DNA from: a bacterium
Lineage (GTDB): Bacteria > JAJVIF01 > JAGGVT01
Direction of reading: 5' to 3'
DNA: 12,227 nt
Assembly (NCBI GenBank): GCA_021157815.1
Contig: JAGGVT010000010.1
Span: forward strand, 1-12,227
Shown here: positions 1-5,971 of the stretch, piece by piece
Layout: each line of letters opens with the position of its first letter
Position numbering within the stretch: the stretch's first letter is position 1
Notes under the pieces: model-generated
What the model was told of the DNA's origin: nothing
Database searches by the model: none
Seen by the model: the letters and a program-made list of their open reading frames with translations, nothing else
Position numbers and translations under genes: made by a program

Positions 1-108
1 ACAGTCCACAATAAGTTGTCAGTATTGCGATTTCGATAAACATTATTTTTAATCACAGTTGTTATCGTATTTATAAACCTGGTCGGAATGTCCCCTTTTT
101 TACTTAAG

Positions 109-669
109 CTAATCTTCCAATGTGAATTCCCATTGGCAATAGCCATCATCAGGCAATGGGTCAGGAGGACAGTAACAGCATTTCGTTTTGAATTTCGGAT
201 TTACCGTGCTTGCGAAGTTACTGTATTCCCATACCCCCACGGATTTACATGGGAAAGGGTCAAGATTCTTGCGTCTTCGAGCGGATTGGACACGGCAGTC
301 TGTCATAGTCATGCGTAATTTGTTTCCTGAACGCTCGATTTTCATTACGTTGATATTGGCATACATGCGATGCCTTAACGCGATTGCCAGGTCATTAATG
401 CCGCCCGTACCCGGTTCAACTCCGATACGCCTGAGAATCCTCTTCGCTTCAAGTTTAGTGAATATTTTCCATGCTTCAGTATCCGCTTTGATTGCGTCAT
501 CCATGCCGTGATCTTTCTCGACTGCCTGAAACCATAAGCCATCATGCGCAAGCCATAGTTTCGATGAGTCGATTACAGCCTCGCGCAGTTGTTCTTCGTT
601 CATGTCATTGATTGCCGAGTGTGCTGGGAGTTCTGTCCAGTTATCCTGTGATTTGTTTTGTTCTGTCAT
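109..669 (-). CDS. Cys-rich protein resembling the DUF6125 family
   Basis: A 186-residue soluble protein with no signal peptide or membrane segment. The helical N-terminal half carries the motif WLAHDGLWFQAVEKDHG (residues 39-55) followed by EAWKIFTKLEAKRILRRIG (65-83). From memory this pattern is typical of DUF6125-type proteins, which I loosely associate with the L-2-amino-thiazoline-4-carboxylic acid hydrolase-like group; no reaction can be assigned here. The last 62 residues hold six cysteines (125, 141, 164, 165, 167, 178), including a CCYC cluster, so metal or cofactor binding is plausible but inferred. The ATG at 669 has AGGA about 10 nt upstream. Met23 (MNEEQL) is an alternative start and lies closer to where family members seem to begin. 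The stop is TAG. The gene lies just downstream of the tRNA-Leu terminator, with only 26 nt between the T-tract and its ATG. The family call is moderately sure, the function unknown. Confidence 0.8.
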   Translation of the reverse strand: MTEQNKSQDNWTELPAHSAINDMNEEQLREAVIDSSKLWLAHDGLWFQAVEKDHGMDDAIKADTEAWKIFTKLEAKRILRRIGVEPGTGGINDLAIALRHRMYANINVMKIERSGNKLRMTMTDCRVQSARRRKNLDPFPCKSVGVWEYSNFASTVNPKFKTKCCYCPPDPLPDDGYCQWEFTLED

Positions 670-695
670 AGAATTAAATTCCTCATGTTCAAATG

Positions 696-721
696 AAAAA
701 ACCGCCCACTTAAGGACAGTT
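696..721 (-). terminator. Rho-independent terminator of tRNA-Leu
   Basis: Read on the minus strand, AACTGTCC (721-714) pairs with GGGCGGTT (707-700) around a 6-nt loop. The stem is 8 bp with two G-U pairs, and a run of six T (701-696) overlaps the stem base. It starts 13 nt after the tRNA CCA end and is positioned to end the tRNA transcript before the following gene. Confidence 0.7.
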
Positions 722-733
722 ATTTATTAACAA

Positions 734-820
734 TGGTGCGCGAGAAGGGACTTGAACCCTCATGAGGTTGCCCTCACCAGGCCCTCAACCTGGCGCGTCT
801 ACCAATTCCGCCACCCGCGC
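734..820 (-). tRNA. tRNA-Leu, anticodon GAG
   Basis: An 87-nt class II tRNA with the CCA end encoded (734-736). The acceptor stem GCGCGGG/CTCGCGC pairs over 7 bp with one G-U, and the discriminator base is A. The anticodon stem CCAGG/CCTGG encloses the loop TTGAGGG, giving anticodon GAG, which reads CUC and CUU leucine codons. The long variable arm TGAGG-GCAA-CCTCA and a T-arm with TTCAAGT are characteristic of leucine tRNAs. It has its own promoter and terminator, so it appears to be a monocistronic unit. Confidence 0.97.
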
Positions 821-849
821 GAGTGGTTAAACAGGCAATGCGAGAGAAC

Positions 850-878
850 ATTTTAGACGTTAAGCATCTAATTGTAAA
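850..878 (-). promoter_or_regulatory. Sigma70-type promoter of tRNA-Leu
   Basis: On the minus strand, TTTACA (878-873) is followed after exactly 17 nt by TAAAAT (855-850). Each hexamer matches the consensus at 5 of 6 positions. Transcription would begin near 843, leaving a leader of about 20 nt before the mature tRNA 5' end at 820. Confidence 0.7.
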
Positions 879-901
879 GCAAAAACGCTGTTTGATTTAG
901 A

Positions 902-1600
902 CTATCCGGATGGCGCCATATACAGATAGATAAAAAAGAAACCGTAAATGAAATTCACCCATGTTATCCATCTTAAGTCCCACTTTAAAGTGCCGATCAT
1001 CTCCGGATCCCGACCTGCTTTTTTCAGTAATATGGAATACTCCTCAGGATAGTCATAATTGAAGAATACGATTCCCAGCCTTCCCAGCGATGTTGACAGT
1101 GTATAAACAAACCCAAGAAGTAGCAGTATGATTCCGAGTATAAGGAATGTAGAGGCTGACATCCCTGAATCAAGAATGATGAATTTCTTCATTTCCACAA
1201 TATGCCGCATGATAATCAGCGCGGCGACAAGAAATATCGATGCGCTTAAGGTGTTAAAAATTATTTTTTTTAGTTTTGATGAGATAACAACCGGTCGGGC
1301 TGATTCAATCATAAGCCAGAAAGGGAGAAGGAGAACCATCGGAATTAAGAATGCCATTGGAATCCGTGTAAAAATGTATGGCGAAAAAAACAGAATCACA
1401 AATGAAATAATTGCGAAGGTTGGATATATCATGCGTTTACGGAAATTATCGAGGCAAATTGAACACATTCCGGAGCTGGGCCCTTTGTGAAGTATGCAGA
1501 GATCGGTTCTCTGGCAGTTCGGACATGTGAATGAATTCGCGGGTGTAAGTTCAACTCCGCAAATATGGCAGTTCTTGTCAACAATGTTCATGCATTTCAT
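902..1600 (-). CDS. Zinc-ribbon multi-pass membrane protein
   Basis: A 232-residue protein with an N-terminal cysteine-rich domain and a membrane-spanning remainder. The domain has four ligand pairs: Cys11/14, Cys26/29, Cys35/His38 and Cys46/49. This could hold two zinc ions, either as two ribbons or in a RING-like cross-brace. Hydrophobic stretches follow at roughly 58-78, 82-98, 112-134, 149-170 and 211-228, suggesting five membrane segments, with a charged cytoplasmic-type loop at about 181-209. The reading frame stays open up to 1729, but that extension is the translation of a repeat element, so I start at the ATG at 1600 (the ATG at 1591 is possible). The ribosome site there is weak (AAGTAAG). 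I do not recognise a named family. Zinc-ribbon membrane proteins of this kind are common and mostly uncharacterised. It lies 215 bp downstream of the C39 peptidase on the same strand. Confidence 0.75.
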   Translation of the reverse strand: MKCMNIVDKNCHICGVELTPANSFTCPNCQRTDLCILHKGPSSGMCSICLDNFRKRMIYPTFAIISFVILFFSPYIFTRIPMAFLIPMVLLLPFWLMIESARPVVISSKLKKIIFNTLSASIFLVAALIIMRHIVEMKKFIILDSGMSASTFLILGIILLLLGFVYTLSTSLGRLGIVFFNYDYPEEYSILLKKAGRDPEMIGTLKWDLRWITWVNFIYGFFFIYLYMAPSG

Positions 1601-1634
1601 CTTACTTGAGAAAGCGCGGCATGACAAGCATAAA

Positions 1635-1790
1635 CCCCCACCCCAACCCTCCCCGCGAGCGGGGAGGGAGAATGTTGTCTCTTCCCTTCGCAATTGTATA
1701 GAGGAGAATGTTGTCTCTTCCCTTCGCAATTGTATAGACCGGATATATTATTTAAAAATGCAAAAGCATCTCCCCCGTTCGCGGGGGAAT
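1635..1790 (+). repeat. Composite two-hairpin intergenic repeat, copy 1
   Basis: The element runs from a C-rich head (CCCCCACCCC), through a GC-rich palindrome with 10-nt arms CCCTCCCCGC (1647-1656) and GCGGGGAGGG (1659-1668), across an AT-rich spacer, to a second hairpin TCCCCCG-TTCG-CGGGGGA (1771-1788). The same order of parts, including matching spacer sequence (TGTTGT, TTCGCAA, CGGATAT, AAATGCAAAA), occurs inverted at 11251-11372. Without its internal 36-bp duplication this copy is about 120 bp, close to the 122 bp of the other. It fills the gap between two minus-strand genes and codes for nothing. It looks like a MITE- or REP-type non-autonomous repeat; no transposase is present in the window. 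Confidence 0.8.
1667..1738 (+). repeat. Perfect 36-bp tandem duplication
   Basis: Positions 1667-1702 and 1703-1738 are identical 36-base units beginning GGAGAATGTTGTC. The unit is a multiple of three, so it does not close the minus-strand reading frame and would appear as RREETTFS twice in an over-extended protein call for the downstream gene. The second copy of the element, at 11251-11372, has only one unit, so the duplication is local to copy 1. Confidence 0.95.
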
Positions 1791-1815
1791 TAAAAGGGGG
1801 GATTAGCTCATGTAC

Positions 1816-2400
1816 TCACTCCCCTATCTTCCTGAAAATATGGCATTTCTTTTTTTCTTTCGATTCGAAGTAATTATAGAATATTTCTTTTGTCATGATG
1901 GTTAAGCCAATCATGGGGTCCTTGACATGAATAAGCCTGCTGGCTAAATCAGGAGCGAGATACACTACATGTTCGCTTTCCTCCATTATCATAGGTATGT
2001 TCGTATCGACTATCCCATCAAAATCAAGATATTTCGTTTCAACATCAAAGCCATATTTCCTGCCAACTATTTTCATTGATGATGAATATGTTCCGAAGAT
2101 TCCGGTATACGCCGCTTTTGCCATTTCATATTGGGTAACATCGATACCATAATCGCGCATTAGCATTGTAAGACATGCCGGGCCGCATGAATAACCTGTG
2201 GTTTGAAGAACAACACCGTCATGGTCTATCACGTCCTCTGTGAGGCGAATATCCTTGAGTGCCAGATATCGTGCAAAATAGCTTGTGCCGTAATACACTC
2301 CGACAAGAAGAATCGCCAGAAACAGCCAAACCTGCCACTGTTTTGCTTTTCCATGGATTATAAAGGTTTTGTATTTGGGTTTTTCCCGTGATTCAGCCAT
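1816..2400 (-). CDS. Membrane-anchored C39-family cysteine peptidase
   Basis: A 194-residue protein with a short basic N-terminus, one membrane segment (about residues 23-45) and a papain-like peptidase domain. The domain shows the C39 pattern: an oxyanion-type Gln (Q66, VVLQTTGYSCGPA), catalytic Cys72 in the YSCGPA motif, His144 (ESEHVVY) and Asp161 (HVKDPMIG). C39 enzymes process double-glycine leader peptides. Most are the N-terminal domain of a peptidase/ABC exporter, whereas this one is a stand-alone anchored domain, so its substrate cannot be named. The ATG at 2400 is chosen over an in-frame TTG at 2439 because it overlaps the end of the preceding small gene by 8 nt (ATGGCTGA), a typical translational-coupling arrangement, with GGGAAG about 11 nt upstream. 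Residue order fits catalysis, so the enzyme is probably active. Family confidence is high, role unknown. Confidence 0.88.
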   Translation of the reverse strand: MAESREKPKYKTFIIHGKAKQWQVWLFLAILLVGVYYGTSYFARYLALKDIRLTEDVIDHDGVVLQTTGYSCGPACLTMLMRDYGIDVTQYEMAKAAYTGIFGTYSSSMKIVGRKYGFDVETKYLDFDGIVDTNIPMIMEESEHVVYLAPDLASRLIHVKDPMIGLTIMTKEIFYNYFESKEKKKCHIFRKIGE

Positions 2401-2685
2401 CGTTAGATTCACTTCCCTGACTTTCGAAAACCATGACAATATTATCCGGCGCCTTGTCGCTTAATGTGTATTTTTTATATTCTTCCTTCCATATCAGCGC
2501 GTTTTGCTTATCATAAAACGGGTCGGTTTTTCGTCCGAGCATATATATTTTATATCCTGTTGCCCGTTTCTAACGATATCACTCTCAAGAAACCTGCCTG
2601 CTTGATTCCTGCTGATAGCAACCACCATAATTGCCAATCCCGGAATCATCGTTAAGAAGGCAATCAGAAATGCTTTTCTTTTCAT
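2393..2685 (-). pseudogene. Small membrane-anchored protein with apparent 2-nt frameshift
   Basis: The ATG at 2685 has a good ribosome site (GGAG, 8 nt spacing) and begins a peptide with an N-terminal membrane segment or signal anchor (MKRKAFLIAFLTMIPGLAIM). That frame ends early at 2494. In another frame, a 49-residue stretch from an ATG at 2542 (MLGRKTDPFYDKQNALIWKE...) runs to the TGA at 2395-2393, exactly overlapping the start of the C39 peptidase gene. Removing one TA from the short TA run at 2541-2548 joins both halves into a single 96-residue protein reading ...QQDIKY-MLGRKTDPFYDK. I infer one gene broken by TA slippage, either a real mutation, a phase-variable site or a sequencing error. 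Two separate overlapping ORFs are possible but the second would lack a well-placed ribosome site. No family is recognised. Tight coupling to the peptidase suggests a functional partner. Confidence 0.6.
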
Positions 2686-2751
2686 TTACGTCGCTCCGCT
2701 ATAATTAATCGCTCCTGAAAAAATATCTTTAAGTATAAGATAAATGTTTTT

Positions 2752-2931
2752 CCTGGGAGCGCTGGTCTCTGACCGGCACCTTAACAGGCTAACTTGAAAT
2801 GAAAAAAAGGGAATCTTTCAGACATTGTTGATAAATTCAACTCTTTTCTTTTGGTATGTTGTCTGTTAGATGTACTCTGTTGATTACTATTAACCTTGTC
2901 CAAGTGCCGGTCAGAGACCAGCGCTCCCAGG
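2752..2931. repeat. 180-bp element bounded by perfect 28-bp inverted repeats
   Basis: Positions 2752-2779 and 2904-2931 are exact reverse complements over 28 bases; the core is GGAGCGCTGGTCTCTGACCG. The 124-bp AT-rich interior has no convincing gene. No clear target-site duplication is visible at the edges (TTTTT on the left, TTCAG on the right). It resembles a MITE or an interspersed palindromic repeat lying between a minus-strand gene (start 2685) and the plus-strand TPR gene (start 3100). The arms could form a long stem in RNA on either strand. Confidence 0.85.
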
Positions 2932-2963
2932 TTCAGCATTTCCCAAACATTCCTTTTTTTCAT
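2781..2963 (-). CDS. Doubtful short ORF running into the inverted repeat
   Basis: The ATG at 2963 has an excellent ribosome site (AAGGA, 6 nt spacing) and encodes MKKRNVWEMLN before the reading frame enters the right arm of the 28-bp inverted repeat (LGALVSDRHL) and then the element interior. The 60-residue product has no recognisable domain and its second half looks like translated repeat. It may be the 5' remnant of a gene interrupted by the element, a leader peptide, or chance. No function can be given. Confidence 0.2.
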   Translation of the reverse strand: MKKRNVWEMLNLGALVSDRHLDKVNSNQQSTSNRQHTKRKELNLSTMSERFPFFHFKLAC

Positions 2964-3019
2964 TGTAGTTCCTTTAAACATCAGCATTATAAACTTTTTC
3001 AAGAATGACTAATTATCCT

Positions 3020-3048
3020 TTCAATCTGTCAAGTGTCTCCTGTATTAT
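3020..3048 (+). promoter_or_regulatory. Possible promoter of the TPR gene
   Basis: TTCAAT (3020-3025) and TATTAT (3043-3048) are separated by 17 nt. The -10 matches consensus at 5 of 6 positions, the -35 at only 3. Transcription would start near 3055, giving a 45-nt leader that contains a small GACAA/TTGTC hairpin (3051-3065). The remainder of the 2686-3099 gap is the inverted-repeat element and the doubtful ORF. Confidence 0.3.
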
Positions 3049-3099
3049 TAGACAAGCGTTTTGTCCTGAATATTTGAATATTTCATCAGGTGCACTTAC

Positions 3100-4575
3100 A
3101 TGAGAATACACAATTATTTTCTATTTGCCACAATTTTGATTATTTTGCTTTCCGGAATTGCCAATGCAAGTGTGGGAAGTGAATTCAATGATGGGCTGAA
3201 TTTAATCAGCAAGAAAAAATACGAACGAGCTTTGAAAGTGTTTCAGGGCATAGTATCGCACTTTGAACGCAGTGGTGATATTGAAAACCAACGGTATGTG
3301 ATAGCCCGATACTATCGCGCAAAGTGTAATCTCAATCTGTCCAATCTTGAGGATGCGCTTAACGATTTCCTTTTCGTGGATAAAGCCGACCTTCCAACCC
3401 ACCCGGCATGGCAGGATATAGTTAACATTTACATTCTAATGAAAGAGGACAAACTGGCTATTTCATATCTGGAGGAAAAGATAAAGAAATCGCGGCAATT
3501 TGATTATTATTTCGAATTGGGGCGCCTGTACTGGCGCATTAATGATCGTGAGAACGCGATAAATGTATTTGAGGAAGCTGACTCCATTGATTCATCATTC
3601 AATCAACTTCTCTTTTATATGTCGTACCTCTACTGGGAAATGGGAGATTATCGAGACGCCGGCAGGACAGCTCAAAGATTGGAGAAAATCTCCTTTGACA
3701 ATGTCTTTAACCAGTACGCTCGCGGCCTGGTTTATCATTCAATGGGCCTGTATGAGAAAGGCGCGGATGAATTCAGGCTTATTCTCAATGCAAATCCCGA
3801 AGACATTACGATGCGTACTTTGCTTCTCGACTGCCTGATTAAATCCGCTGATTTTGACAATGCAGATTCTCTTCTGCGTGAGTTAATTGAAAACAACCGC
3901 GAGGATGCATGGTTCTGGTTTAAAGCGTGCGAAATACCGTTGATAAAACGTGATGCCGCTGAGGCTGAAGTTATCTACAATTCACTTGATATTGAACTCA
4001 AGAAGCAGACTCAGCCTGTATGCTTAAAAGCGTTTTCACTTGTGATGAAATCCGAAAATGAGGAAGCTGAAACTATGCTTGCCCAAGCGCGTGAGCGTGA
4101 TGCTGAAAAGACTGATTACTACCCCATTCTCGCGGCGTTGAAGCAACATTTATCAAAACCGGATGATTTAGCCGATTTGCTTTTGCGTTTTGGTGAAAAC
4201 ATAGACGGCGATTTCCCAGTCGATGAAGCTCTTTTCTGGTATTTAACATTCAAGGGGCCTGATGCGCTTCAGTCTGAGCTTACAGATTTCGCCGCTCAAT
4301 TGGGTTCTGACAATCCTGAGATTTCCTCCTGCCTTGCTCTTTCTGATTTTGCTATTTTAACAGGCGATCTTGAAAAGGCTCTTATGTGGGTTGATCTTCT
4401 AATCCGGCATGAGGAGGACAATCCCGAGCATCCGTATCTGGCGGCGATACTCAGCCTTCGACTTGGCAACACTGTCAAAGCGAAGGAATATTGGGATATG
4501 TTTCTTGCCATCCCGGTTAAAATCGATGATTGGGGATATATCGAAACTGAAATTCGGTTGTTGTTGGGAGAGTGA
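3100..4575 (+). CDS. Exported tetratricopeptide-repeat protein
   Basis: A 491-residue protein with a signal peptide (residues 1-23, hydrophobic core FLFATILIILLSGIA, likely cleavage after NAS). The rest is almost entirely helical repeats of TPR type: early units around 27-60 (GLNLISKKKYERALKVFQGI) and 65-95, then clear ones near 133-165 (YYFELGRLYWRINDRENAI), 168-200 and 204-235 (GLVYHSMGLYEKGADEF). More degenerate units continue to about 475, ending with LSLRLGNTVKAKEYWDMFL. TPR arrays act as protein-binding scaffolds. With no attached catalytic domain, the partner cannot be named. It probably works in the periplasm or at the outer membrane face. The ATG at 3100 is supported by AGGTG 7 nt upstream. 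It stands alone on the plus strand and converges on the permease gene, with 67 bp between stops and no strong terminator visible there. Confidence 0.88.
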   Translation: MRIHNYFLFATILIILLSGIANASVGSEFNDGLNLISKKKYERALKVFQGIVSHFERSGDIENQRYVIARYYRAKCNLNLSNLEDALNDFLFVDKADLPTHPAWQDIVNIYILMKEDKLAISYLEEKIKKSRQFDYYFELGRLYWRINDRENAINVFEEADSIDSSFNQLLFYMSYLYWEMGDYRDAGRTAQRLEKISFDNVFNQYARGLVYHSMGLYEKGADEFRLILNANPEDITMRTLLLDCLIKSADFDNADSLLRELIENNREDAWFWFKACEIPLIKRDAAEAEVIYNSLDIELKKQTQPVCLKAFSLVMKSENEEAETMLAQARERDAEKTDYYPILAALKQHLSKPDDLADLLLRFGENIDGDFPVDEALFWYLTFKGPDALQSELTDFAAQLGSDNPEISSCLALSDFAILTGDLEKALMWVDLLIRHEEDNPEHPYLAAILSLRLGNTVKAKEYWDMFLAIPVKIDDWGYIETEIRLLLGE

Positions 4576-4642
4576 TGATATATGCAAAACCTGAATGCCT
4601 TTATCAAACATACCGGGAGCTTCGGCGAAGGAAATACAATTA

Positions 4643-5896
4643 TTATTCATATCTGAGAGCGTCGATTGGATGAAGTTTCGCGGCGTTGGATGCCGGGAAG
4701 ACTCCAAATATTATACCTATAAGAGTTGATATTCCCACAGCGACAAGCACGACCATCGGACTGAGTGATGCCTCCCAGCTGAGATCAGGATTGGCTTTTG
4801 ATATAATCGCGGATAATCCCATCGCTCCAAGATAACCAAAAACCATACCGAAAAGGCCTCCTATCAGGCAGAGAACGATTGCTTCAATCAGGAATTGCAT
4901 TAAGATATCCGATTTCCGCGCTCCGACAGCTTTTCGCAAGCCGATTTCACGAGTCCGCTCGGTAACGGTTACAAGCATGATATTCATGATTCCAATTCCA
5001 CCAACCAGCAGTGATACCGCGGCGATTCCTCCGAAAACATAAACCATTACCTTAATAATTCCGCCAAGTTCCTTCAGGGCGTCTGTCTGGCTTTGGAGAG
5101 TATATTCCTCATCATCTGAATCTGTTATCCTCCTCAGCTGGTTCATTGTCTGTTTGGCTTCATCCTTGAAATCATCAATCCGTGTGTAATCCATAACCTG
5201 GAACATTGCATAATACGGGTCTTTGCTTTTGAAAATCTGGCGCTGCGCTGTGAAATATGGGATATAAATCCTGCTGTCCGGCTGGTCTCCAAACCCCCCA
5301 CCCTTTTCCTCAAGAGTGCCAAGAATTTCAAACTTGCCGCCCTCTATTTTAAGAATCTGCCCAATTGGGTCTTTCTCACCAAAAAGGTCTTTTGCTGTCT
5401 GCGAACCGATAACGCACATCCTTGTCATGCCCTTGACATCAGCCTTTGTAAAATATTCTCCCGATGTCAGCCCCAAATTTGACATATCGAAAAGTTCATC
5501 GTAAACACCAACAACATCACAAAACACTTTTTCGTTCTTGTATTTGACAGAGACTTTTTTCTGTACGATTGGGGAATAGCGAACCTTTACCGGTGACGCT
5601 TTAGCTACTGCCTCGATTTCGGCAAGTGTAATCTCCTGAGTGTCAAAAGATCTGTATCCTCCCTGTCCCTGCTCCTTTCGCTGATTTGCCGACGGGCTTG
5701 CGAAAAACCATACAAGATTTGATCCGAGCGATTCAACCTGGCCTGTTAACTGGCGTTTCAAGCCATCCGCGAGCGATACAATTGTGATCACCGCCGCGAT
5801 GCCGATGATCATGCCCAAAAGGGTGAGCATTGATCGCATCTTGTTGGTCCACAATCCTCGAATCGCTATCTTGAAAGACATTGTCAGTTTTGACAT
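4643..5896 (-). CDS. MacB/FtsX-type ABC transporter permease
   Basis: A 417-residue permease with the standard four-segment layout. It has one membrane helix at about 22-42, a large extracytoplasmic MacB-core-like domain (about 45-275), then three helices near 280-308, 335-365 and 380-402. Family hallmarks are the run VGGIGIMNIMLVTVTERTRE (298-317) continuing into IGLRKAVGARKSDIL, and the C-terminal FPASNAAKLHPIDALRYE. Members pair with a separate or fused ATPase and a periplasmic adaptor. They use ATP for mechanical work on the envelope, such as export of macrolides, peptides or lipoproteins, and substrates cannot be predicted from this subunit. No LolD-like ATPase or MacA-like adaptor is adjacent; the ATPase at 11427 is of phosphonate type and not its obvious partner. 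The ATG at 5896 has AGAGG about 9 nt upstream; Met6 is a weaker alternative. It lies 75 bp after the YfhO-like gene on the same strand, so co-transcription is possible. Confidence 0.93.
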   Translation of the reverse strand: MSKLTMSFKIAIRGLWTNKMRSMLTLLGMIIGIAAVITIVSLADGLKRQLTGQVESLGSNLVWFFASPSANQRKEQGQGGYRSFDTQEITLAEIEAVAKASPVKVRYSPIVQKKVSVKYKNEKVFCDVVGVYDELFDMSNLGLTSGEYFTKADVKGMTRMCVIGSQTAKDLFGEKDPIGQILKIEGGKFEILGTLEEKGGGFGDQPDSRIYIPYFTAQRQIFKSKDPYYAMFQVMDYTRIDDFKDEAKQTMNQLRRITDSDDEEYTLQSQTDALKELGGIIKVMVYVFGGIAAVSLLVGGIGIMNIMLVTVTERTREIGLRKAVGARKSDILMQFLIEAIVLCLIGGLFGMVFGYLGAMGLSAIISKANPDLSWEASLSPMVVLVAVGISTLIGIIFGVFPASNAAKLHPIDALRYE

Positions 5897-5971
5897 GCAG
5901 CCTTACCTCTTACGTTGCGATAGAATATCCTAATTAGACAGACTATTTGATTAAGGGTTTCGTATCAAGAA

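Noticed and set aside
188-511. Plus-strand ORF of 107 codons
   Set aside because: It is the antisense shadow of the Cys-rich protein gene, which has the better protein composition and ribosome site.
734-820. tRNA-Leu as an integration site of a genomic island
   Set aside because: No integrase gene and no duplicated tRNA 3' end are visible in the window.
1601-1729. N-terminal extension of the zinc-ribbon membrane protein to 1729
   Set aside because: It translates the GC-rich palindrome and the 36-bp duplication (RREETTFS twice, then LPARGEGWGGG), which is a repeat artefact and not protein sequence.
1635-1790. CRISPR array or small regulatory RNA
   Set aside because: There are only two adjoining repeat units with no spacer between them and no cas genes; the hairpins match an interspersed repeat family.
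4576-4642. Bidirectional terminator between the convergent TPR and permease genes
   Set aside because: Only a 4-bp CTTC/GAAG hairpin is present and no T-tract follows on either strand.
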